DNA from: Pyxidicoccus fallax
GTDB lineage: Bacteria > Myxococcota > Myxococcia > Myxococcales > Myxococcaceae
DNA length: 33,696 bases
Assembly: GCF_012933655.1 (NCBI RefSeq)
Contig: NZ_JABBJJ010000115.1
Coordinates: forward strand, 1-33,696
Reading direction: 5' to 3'
Part shown: one piece after another, positions 24,640 to 31,800 of the stretch
Position numbering within the stretch: position 1 is the stretch's first letter
Layout: the number at the start of each line of letters is the position of its first letter
Notes under the pieces: model-generated
What the model saw: the letters and a program-made list of their open reading frames with translations, nothing else
The model's database searches: none
What the model was told of the DNA's origin: nothing
Position numbers and translations under genes: made by a program

Positions 24640-25587
24640 TCAGACGTAGGTGAGCCACTCCGCGTAGCGCGGCTCCTGGCCGCGCACGGTGCGGAAGTAG
24701 GTCTCCTGCACGAACTGGGTGATGGGGCCGGGCTTGCCGGTGCCGGTGGTGCGGTTGTCCACCTCGCGCACGGGGGTGATTTCCGCGGCGGTGCCGGTGA
24801 AGAAGATCTCGTCGCAGATGTAGAGCGCGTCGCGGGTGAACGTCACCTCGTCCACCACGCGGCCGCTGTCGCGCAGCAGCTTCAGCACCGTGTCGCGGGT
24901 GATGCCGTCGAGGATGGGCGAGGACAGCGGGGGCGTCTTGATGACGCCCTTCTTGTTCACCATGAAGATGTTCTCGCCGGACGCCTCGGCGACGAAGCCG
25001 CTGATGTCCAGGAGGATGGCCTCGTCGTAGCCGGCCATCACCGCCTCGCGCTTGGCGAGGATGGAGTTGACGTACTGGCCGGTAATCTTGCCGCGCACCA
25101 TGTTGACGTTGACGTGCATGCGCGTGAAGGAGCTGACCTTGGCGCGGATGCCCTCGCGGATGCCCTTGTCACCGAGGTACGCGCCCCAGTCCCAGGCGGT
25201 GACGGCCACGCGGGTGGGGTTCACCGCGCCCAGGCCCATGGCGCCGTCGCCCATGAAGGCCACCGGGCGCAGGTAGGCACCGTTGGCGAACTGCGCCTTC
25301 TGCTTGCGCAACAGCTCCAGGCACGCCTCGACGAGCTCGTCCTCGGAGTAGGGCATCTTCAGCATCAGGATGTGGGCCGAATCCAGCAGCCGGCGGATGT
25401 GCTCGCGCAGCCGGAAGACGGCCAGCCGGCCATCATGCGTCTTGTAGGCACGGATGCCCTCGAAGACGCCGAACCCGTAGTGCAGCGCGTGGGTCATCAC
25501 GTGCACGTGGCCCTCGTCCCACTTGGTCATCTTCCCGTCGAGCCAGATCTGCTCCGCGCGCACGGTGTTACTCGAGGTCGAGCTCAT
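24640..25587 (-). CDS. ilvE: Branched-chain amino acid aminotransferase
   Basis: Final step in valine, leucine and isoleucine synthesis and first step in their breakdown; in myxobacteria branched-chain breakdown also feeds iso-fatty-acid synthesis. The 315-residue length is typical of fold-type IV aminotransferases. Motifs: HYGFGVFEGIRAYKT near 36-50, YLRPVAFMGD, WDWGAYLG, PLP-binding K167 in RGKITGQYVNS, DEAILLDISGFVAEASGENIF around 189-209, and ITRDTVLKLL. The ATG at 25587 has an AAGGA-like ribosome site (minus strand gaaggaacc) just upstream. It stands alone, separated by about 100 bases from the patatin gene's stop, with no other ilv gene nearby. Confidence 0.96.
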   Translation of the reverse strand: MSSTSSNTVRAEQIWLDGKMTKWDEGHVHVMTHALHYGFGVFEGIRAYKTHDGRLAVFRLREHIRRLLDSAHILMLKMPYSEDELVEACLELLRKQKAQFANGAYLRPVAFMGDGAMGLGAVNPTRVAVTAWDWGAYLGDKGIREGIRAKVSSFTRMHVNVNMVRGKITGQYVNSILAKREAVMAGYDEAILLDISGFVAEASGENIFMVNKKGVIKTPPLSSPILDGITRDTVLKLLRDSGRVVDEVTFTRDALYICDEIFFTGTAAEITPVREVDNRTTGTGKPGPITQFVQETYFRTVRGQEPRYAEWLTYV

Positions 25588-25688
25588 TCGAAGGTTCCTT
25601 CACCTGGGGGATTTAAGGTGGGGCTGCCCGGGCCTTCTAGCCAGCACACCGTATGAGGTCAAAGCTCGAATACGGATAGCGCGAGGCG

Positions 25689-27104
25689 TCACAGCACCGG
25701 CGGTAGGGGAGTGAGCATCCTTCGCAGAAAGGGAATGTCCTCCACGAGTGCCTTGCGACCCAGGTGGAGGGCCTTCGAGGCGAGCTCCACCGAGGGAACC
25801 ACGTCCAGCGGGGACAGCGTCCGGGGGAAGCGCTTCACGTGGTGCGCGTAGGGGAGGTTGGGGGCCACCGTCATCGCGGCCAGTCGCTGCAGGGGCAGCC
25901 AGAAGGGCGTGGCCAGCCGGGGCGCGAAGCCATCCAGCCCGAGGATGAAGGCGTTGCGCGTGCCGATGCGGCCGCGGGCCACCGCCTTCCACGCGGCCTT
26001 CGCGGGCAGGTTGTCCACGAGGCCCCCGTCGATGAGGCGCGCCACGCCATGCTGGGCCAGCAGGCCCTCCAGCAGGCCGTGCATGCGCGGGTCCTCGCGG
26101 AGCACGTCGTAGTGGATGACGCCGGGCAGGGCGGAGGAGAAGCCGGCGGCGTCCAGCGCGTCGAACTCGCCGGTGGCGTCGTCGGCGCCCAGGTGGAGGC
26201 GCACGGTGATTTCGGGGCGGGTGAACAGCTCCGCCACCGCGCCCATGGCGGCCTGGATGCGGCGGGCCACGCCGGCGGGGTTGAGCAGGCCCAGGGGGCT
26301 CGTGCCCATCAGGCGCTCGTAATACTCCAGCGGGCGAGGGAGCATGCCGCGGCGGATGCCGCCCACGGAGATGACGGTGGGCAGCGGCAGATCTTTCAAC
26401 CGCAGGCCGCTGCCCTCGGGGCCCGCGCCGAAGAAGCGGCCCAGGCCCGCGCGCAGGAACAGCCGCAGCGCCGCCGGAATGCCGTAGCGGCTCTCCGTGG
26501 AGATGAAGCGGAAGAGCTTCCGGAAGGACAGCCCGCGGACGATGTTGACCATCTCCGTGGGGTCGAAGCGCGCCATGCGCGCGCGCATGATGGCGAGGAT
26601 GGCGCCCATGGACGCGCCGGCCACGAGGCGCGGCTCCAGGCCGTGCTCGTCCAGCAGGCTCATGACGCCCAGGTAGACGAACGCGGTGCCGCCGCCTCCG
26701 CCCGCCACCAGCACCAGCGCCTTGTGGCGAATCTCCTGGTCCAGCGCCTCCGGCGGCACGCGTCCGCGCAGCCGCTTCAGCACCGTGTCCCGGGCGTGCG
26801 CGGCGTGCTCGCGCAGGTCCTTCACGTGGGGAATGAGCCTGTCGCGCGTGGGCGGGCGCGGGCCGCGCAGGACGGGGCCGAGCCGGCGCTCCACCTCCTC
26901 GCGGAAGGGCGTGAGCAGCGCGCCCACGCCCACGTCCATTTCGCCGTGCTGGACCTTGTAGAGGCGCGCCAGCGACAGCGCGGTACGGAGGATGGCCTCC
27001 TCACGCGCGTCCAGGAGGCCCGGAGAGGCCATGGCCGCGCGGACGAGCGAGAGCTCCAGCTCCTCCAGCGGCCGGGTTATCTGGAAGCGTTCCTTCAGCA
27101 GCAC
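25689..27104 (-). CDS. Patatin-like phospholipase
   Basis: A 471-residue serine lipase-like protein. The catalytic Ser-Asp dyad is intact: oxyanion-hole Gly run VAGGGGGTAF (134-142), nucleophile S165 in GASMG, and D359 in IDGGLVDN. An unusual ~125-residue helical N-terminal region precedes the patatin core; it is rich in Arg, Leu and Glu and has no signal peptide, so the enzyme is probably cytoplasmic or membrane-associated. The C-terminal ~75 residues are hydrophobic-basic (PFWLPLQRLAAMTV), which may aid membrane contact. GTG at 27104 starts six bases after the MoxR stop, so the two are co-transcribed. Likely substrates are phospholipids or acyl esters; specificity is unknown. Confidence 0.9.
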   Translation of the reverse strand: MLLKERFQITRPLEELELSLVRAAMASPGLLDAREEAILRTALSLARLYKVQHGEMDVGVGALLTPFREEVERRLGPVLRGPRPPTRDRLIPHVKDLREHAAHARDTVLKRLRGRVPPEALDQEIRHKALVLVAGGGGGTAFVYLGVMSLLDEHGLEPRLVAGASMGAILAIMRARMARFDPTEMVNIVRGLSFRKLFRFISTESRYGIPAALRLFLRAGLGRFFGAGPEGSGLRLKDLPLPTVISVGGIRRGMLPRPLEYYERLMGTSPLGLLNPAGVARRIQAAMGAVAELFTRPEITVRLHLGADDATGEFDALDAAGFSSALPGVIHYDVLREDPRMHGLLEGLLAQHGVARLIDGGLVDNLPAKAAWKAVARGRIGTRNAFILGLDGFAPRLATPFWLPLQRLAAMTVAPNLPYAHHVKRFPRTLSPLDVVPSVELASKALHLGRKALVEDIPFLRRMLTPLPPVL

Positions 27105-27110
27105 GGGCCG

Positions 27111-28049
27111 TCAGGCCTGGGCGATTTGCGAGAGGTTGGCGCGGGCCTTCTCGATGTCACCCTCGTACTTGAGGACGAGGTTGAGCGTGGAGGCCACCAG
27201 GTCCGAGGTGAGCTGCTCCGCGTTGAGGAGCGCCAGGCTCTGCGCCCAGTCCAGCGTCTCGCTGATGGAGGGCGCCTTCTTCAAGTCCAGCGAGCGGATG
27301 GCGGCCACGGCCTCCACGACCTGCTCGGCCAGGACCTGGGGGACGTCCGGCAGGCGCGCCTTGACGATGCGCAGCTCGCGCTCGCGGTCCGGGAAGTCGA
27401 TGTGCAGGTGGAGGCAGCGGCGCTTGAGCGCGTCCGACAGCTCGCGGGCGTTGTTGGAGGTGAGCAGCACGCGGGGGATGTGCTTCGCCTTGAAGGTGCC
27501 CAGCTCGGGGATGGTGACGGCGTTGTCCGAGAGGACCTCCAGGAGGAAGGCCTCGAACTCGGGGTCCGCCTTGTCGATTTCGTCCACCAGCAGCAGGGCG
27601 GGGCGCTCGGAGAGCTGGGCGCGGAGGATGGGGCGGGGCAGCAGGAAGCGCTCGGAGAAGAACACCGCGTCCCCGGTGGCGAGCCGGTCCGCGGCCTCGG
27701 CCAGGGTGGTGGTGCCCTGCACCATGTCGCCAATCTTGTCCTTGAGAAGCTGGGTGTAGAGCAGCTGCTTGGCGTACTCCCACTCGTACAGCGCCTTGGC
27801 CTCGTCCAGGCCCTCGTAGCACTGGAGGCGGATGAACTCGCGGTCCAGGGCCTGGGCCAGTGCCTTGGCCAGCTCCGTCTTGCCCACGCCGGCGGGGCCC
27901 TCCACCAGGATGGGCTTGTTCATCCGGTCCGCCAGGAAGGCCGCCGTCGCGATTTCAGGGGAGGACAGGTAGCCCACCTGCTCCAGGCGCTGCTCCGCGT
28001 CCTCCACGCTGGTGAAGGAGCGCGTCTCTACCGTCGAAGGGATACTCAC
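27111..28049 (-). CDS. MoxR-family AAA+ ATPase
   Basis: A 312-residue AAA+ chaperone-like ATPase. Walker A is GPAGVGKTE (51-59), Walker B LLLVDEIDKADPE, sensor 1 VLLTSNNARELSDALKRR with an arginine finger, and sensor 2 near ISETLDWAQSLALL. MoxR proteins usually work with VWA-domain proteins in metal insertion or complex assembly; no VWA gene is adjacent, and the partner position is taken by a patatin lipase instead. The GTG start at 28049 fits the standard N-terminus. It is first in a two-gene unit whose promoter must lie in the 190-base gap up to the divergent small membrane gene. Confidence 0.94.
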   Translation of the reverse strand: MSIPSTVETRSFTSVEDAEQRLEQVGYLSSPEIATAAFLADRMNKPILVEGPAGVGKTELAKALAQALDREFIRLQCYEGLDEAKALYEWEYAKQLLYTQLLKDKIGDMVQGTTTLAEAADRLATGDAVFFSERFLLPRPILRAQLSERPALLLVDEIDKADPEFEAFLLEVLSDNAVTIPELGTFKAKHIPRVLLTSNNARELSDALKRRCLHLHIDFPDRERELRIVKARLPDVPQVLAEQVVEAVAAIRSLDLKKAPSISETLDWAQSLALLNAEQLTSDLVASTLNLVLKYEGDIEKARANLSQIAQA

Positions 28050-28239
28050 CCGGCAAACTTAACCGACCGACTCCCCAGCGACTGCGGCAAAAATGCCAGG
28101 GTTTCGAGCCCCGCACCGTGGGTAAATCGCCTCGCTGCCCTGCAACCCGGCGTAACCACGGTGGGAAATATTCTTCGCATCCCGGGCACACGTCGTGCAT
28201 CAGAGCGGCCGCAACTCACGAAGCGCGAGGTCAGCGGTC
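28050..28239. promoter_or_regulatory. Divergent intergenic region between moxR-like and the 74-aa gene
   Basis: A 190-base gap with comparatively AT-rich patches (caaacttaacc near 28053, gcaaaaatg near 28087, gtgggaaatattcttcg near 28160). Promoters for both directions are expected here. I see no pair of boxes close enough to consensus to call. Confidence 0.35.
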
Positions 28240-28464
28240 ATGGTGGTGTGGGCGTGGCTCAGGGTGGTGTTGGCGATGGCGGTGCTCCTGTTGCCGGGAG
28301 GCTTCCCGCTGCTGCTGGCGTACATCGCCGTGCGGACGCTGCGCGCCCGCTGGCACGACGCTCGAATCGAGGCCCACAACCACGGCCGCGAGGCGTCGCT
28401 GCGCGACGTCGTCGCCTCGCTCCACTTCAAGGAGCTGGTGCGCGAGGCCCGCGCCGCGCTCTGA
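28240..28464 (+). CDS. Small one-helix membrane protein (74 aa)
   Basis: From ATG at 28240, the first ~32 residues are strongly hydrophobic (VVLAMAVLLLPGGFPLLLAYIAV) and form one membrane helix, or a tight hairpin at the PGG. A basic, soluble tail follows (RTLRARWHDARIEAHNHGR) and ends with LRDVVASLHFKELVREARAAL, probably amphipathic. An in-frame ATG at 28195 would add a basic, Ser-rich segment with no hydrophobic character. No family is recognised. Codon use has the GC3 bias of real genes here. It is divergent from the MoxR-patatin pair, and a GC-rich hairpin follows 34 bases after the stop. Confidence 0.65.
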   Translation: MVVWAWLRVVLAMAVLLLPGGFPLLLAYIAVRTLRARWHDARIEAHNHGREASLRDVVASLHFKELVREARAAL

Positions 28465-28498
28465 CGCGCGTGTCCGGGTAGGGCACGGATGTCAGGGT

Positions 28499-28514
28499 GG
28501 GGCCCCGAGGCCCC
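28499..28514 (+). terminator. Candidate terminator after the 74-aa gene
   Basis: GGGGCC (28499-28504) and GGCCCC (28509-28514) make a 6-bp stem with a CCGA loop, 34 bases past the stop. It lacks a T-tract. Confidence 0.3.
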
Positions 28515-28556
28515 GGGAATCCGAAGCCGCGACGAAGTCTGTTGGCGTAGCAACCG

Positions 28557-28599
28557 TCACCCCGGACCGCCTCCCCGAGCAGGGAAGGCTCCGGGGTGA
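28557..28599. repeat. Long imperfect inverted repeat in non-coding DNA
   Basis: TCACCCCGGA (28557-28566) is exactly complementary to TCCGGGGTGA (28590-28599). Inside it GCCT/AGGC and CCC/GGG pair around a GAGCA loop, so the whole 43-base element can form one tall hairpin. Shortly after, GCCGGAGCTCCGGC (28620-28633) is a perfect 14-base palindrome. This could be a REP-like element, a second terminator or a structured RNA. Confidence 0.5.
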
Positions 28600-28828
28600 T
28601 GCCGTTTCAGGGGACGGGTGCCGGAGCTCCGGCGGGGTGTGCCGGGTTTCCGAAGGGCGCCGGGGATGGCCCGCGACGGCGCGCGCGGGCGCCGGTCCCC
28701 TGGCGCGAGGCATCGGCCCCGGATGACGCCAGGACGGAGCCCGGTGGCCGATGAATGCGTGGGGCTCCAGCCGTGCGTTGCGACACCCTCAGACGCTGGG
28801 AAGGGCCCCGGCGGCCGATGAAGCACGG

Positions 28829-28858
28829 CGGTGCTCCGGTCACGAAGCCGGAGCACCG
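28829..28858 (-). terminator. Terminator-like hairpin after aglZ
   Basis: CGGTGCTCCGG (28829-28839) and CCGGAGCACCG (28848-28858) form a perfect 11-bp stem with an 8-base loop, starting 13 bases after the aglZ stop. There is no good T-run on the minus strand, as for other hairpins in this GC-rich window, so it may be an mRNA 3'-end stabiliser or a Rho-assisted terminator. Confidence 0.55.
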
Positions 28859-28871
28859 TCAGGCGCCGTGG

Positions 28872-31800
28872 CTACTTGTCCAGGTCGTCGACCATGGACA
28901 GCCAGTCGGCGTCCTCTTTCGCGACCTCGGTGGGGATCTGCACCATGACGGTGCGATCCGTGGGCTCCGACTCCTCGCCCAGTCCGGCGGGGGCGGGGGC
29001 CGCGGCCTTCTTCGCGGCGGCGGGCTTCGCGGCGGCCTTGGCCGGAGCGGCCTTGGCCGGAGCGGTGGCGGCGGGCGGGATGACCTGGTTCACCTGGGTC
29101 CGGGAGAGGTCGTCGTCCTCCGCGGCCTTGGCGGGAGCCTTCGCGGCCGGAGCGGCGGCCGCGCCGGGCTTGCTCTTGAATCGAGCCAGCTCCAGCTCGG
29201 CGACCTTGAGCGCCTTGCTCTTCTCCTGCACGGACTGCTGCAGGCGGGCGACTTCCTGGGCCTTGATGGCCTCGCGGCGCTCCAGCTCCGCCTTCTGCTT
29301 GGCGTTGAGGTCCTCCAGCTCCTTGAGCTGCCGCGCCTCCAGGTCCTTGCGCTCCTTCTGCGCGGTGGCGAGCCGGGCGGCGGCCTCGTTGGCCTTGGCC
29401 TCGGCGGCGGCCACCTTGGCGTTCAGCTCCTTCTCCAGACGGCCCTTGGCGCCCTGGGCGCTCTCCAGCGCCAGCTCCAGGTCCTGGATCTTCTTCGCCC
29501 GCGTGGTGAGCTGCCCCTGGAGGTCCTTGGCCTTCGCGTCCGCCTCGGCGGCGCGAGCCTGGGCCTCCTGGGTGAGCTGGGCGACGCGCTGCTCGGCCTT
29601 GGCCAGCTTCGCGGCCAGCTCGTCGGCCGCGCGCTTCGCCTCGGCGCGCTCCTGGGTGGCCTGCTGGGCCTGCTGCTGGAGCTTCGCCTCGCTCTGCTGG
29701 AGCTGACCGGCCAGCTCGTTCTTCTCGGCGGTGAGCTTCTGCTGGGAGGCTCCGGCGGCGCGCAGCTGCTCCTCGCGGTCGGCGAGCGCCTTCTTGCCCA
29801 GCTCGAGCTGGTTGTTGAGGCCCGCCATCTGCTGGTTGAGCGCGTCCGTCTGGCGCTTGGCGTCGGCGGCCTGCTGCTGGAGCTTCGCCTCCAGGGTCTT
29901 GAGCTGCTCGGTGCGGGTGGCGACCTCGCGGTTGAGCACCTCGGCCTGACGCATCTTCTCCTGCGTCACCGTCGTGAGCTTGCGGAGCGTGTCCGACAGC
30001 TCCTTGCCCTTGTTGGCCAGGTCGTTCTGGAGGAGCTCTTCCTTGCGCTGCGACTCCTCGGTGAGCGTGTGCAGCCGCTCCTCGAGGCTGGCGCGCGCGT
30101 TCTCCGTCTGTGCCAGCTGCGAGGACAGCCGCGTCACCTCGGCGACGGCGGCGCCCAGCTCGTGCTTGGTGAGGGTGAGCTGCTCGCCCAGGTCCTCGCC
30201 CTGGTTGCGCGCCTCGGTGAGCTGCGCCTCCAGCGACGCCTGGGTGTTGGCCGCCTGCTGCTTCGTGGCGATGTGGGCCTGCTGCTCGCGGCCCAGCGTG
30301 TCGCGCGTGGCGGCGAGCTGCGCCTGCGTCTGCTCCAGCGTCTGGGTGGTGGCCTCCAGCTCGGAGCGCAGTCCGTCGCGCTCGCCGGTGAGCGCTTCAA
30401 TCTGCGCGCTCGTCTCGGCGGCGAGCTTCTCGTGCGCGGCGCGCTCGGCCTCGTAGTTGCCCAGCGTCTCGGACAGCTCGCCGCGCAGCTGGCCAATCTG
30501 GCCGGTGAGGTCCTGCTCCAGCGCGTCCTTGGCGACGCCCAGCGCCTGCAGCTCCGCCGTGCGCTGGTCGCGCTCGTGCGTGGTGCGGGCCAGGGCGTCG
30601 TTCGTGTCCTGGAGCGCGCCCTGCGTCTCCTGCAGCTCGGCCTGGAGCGCGTCGCGCTGGGCGATGGTGCTGCCCAGCTCGCCACGCGTCTCCTCCAGCG
30701 TGGCCTGCGTCTGCGTCAGCGTCTGGGTGGTGGCCTCCAGCTCGCCGCGCGTCTCGGCCAGGGCGCCTTCCGTCTGGGACAGGCGCGACTGCGTGTCCGC
30801 CAGCGTCGCTTCCGTGCGGGCCAGCGTGTCCTGCGTCTGCGCCAGCGTCTGGCTGGTGGCCTCCAGCTCGCCGCGGGTGTCGGCGAGGGCCTCCTCCGTC
30901 TGCGAGAGGCGGCCCTGCGTGTCCGTCAGCGACTGGGTGGTGGCCTCCAGCTCGCCGCGCGTCTCGGAGAGCGTCTGCTCGGTGCGGGCGAGGGTGCCCT
31001 GGGTCTCCGCGAGCGTCTGCTCGGTGGAGGCGAGGGTCTCCTGCGTCTGCGCCAGCGTCTGGCTGGTGGCCTCGAGGTTGCCGCTCAGCTCGGCGATGCG
31101 CTCGTCGCGCGTCGCCACGTCCCCCTGCAGGCCCTCGATGGTGGCCTCGCGCTGGGCGACGGTGTCCTCCAGCGCCGCGACGCGGGCCTGGAGCTGCTCG
31201 CCGGTGTGCTGCGACTCCTCGAGCTGCTGGGTGAGGGCCTGAATCTGACCGGTGAGGTCCGCCTCCAGCTCGGCCTTGGCGGAGCGCAGCTCCTCAATCT
31301 GCCGGGTGAGGTCGGCCTCCAGGGCGTCCTTGGCCTGGTTGAGGGACTGGAGCCGGTCGTTGAGGTCCGTCTCCAGCGCGTCCTTGGCCTCGTTGAGGGC
31401 CTGCAGCTCGGCGGAGAGCTCGGCCTCGCGGTCCGCCAGGTGCGTCTTGACGGCCTCGACTTCGCCCTCCAGCTCGCCAATCCGCTCCATGTGCTGCTGG
31501 ATGTTGGCGTTGAGGTCCGCCTCGCTCTGCTCGTTGCGGGCGATGGTCTCCGACAGCTCGCGCTCCAGCGAGCCAATCTTGGCGTCGCGGTCCTCGATGC
31601 GCTGGGTGAGCTCGGTCTCCTGGGCGTCCTTGTCCAGCCGGAGCTGGTCGCGCTCGCCGGTGGTGCGCGCGAGGTCCGTCTCGAGGTCCGCCACCTGCTG
31701 CGACAGGCGGGCCTCCAGCGCGTCCTTCTCCGCGTTCAGCCGGACGATTTCGGCGTCCGCCTGGGCGCCGTGCTCCTCGGCCTTGGTGGCGCGGGCCTCC

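Larger units (their letters stand above)
28465..28871. other. 407-base region without a supported gene
   Basis: Between the 74-aa gene and the aglZ stop, which converge, I find no ORF with a ribosome site and believable composition. The region is unusually rich in inverted repeats (28499-28514, 28557-28599, 28620-28633, 28829-28858), which fits a termination zone between convergent genes but is longer than needed for that. Confidence 0.5.

Noticed and set aside
28557-28856. 100-codon and 78-codon minus-strand open frames in the gap beside aglZ
   Set aside because: Pro/Arg/Gly-rich, no ribosome site, and they overlap the palindromic elements.
30705-31082. Regular 42-bp repeats as a possible CRISPR array
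   Set aside because: Units are contiguous without spacers and keep one reading frame encoding heptads in aglZ.
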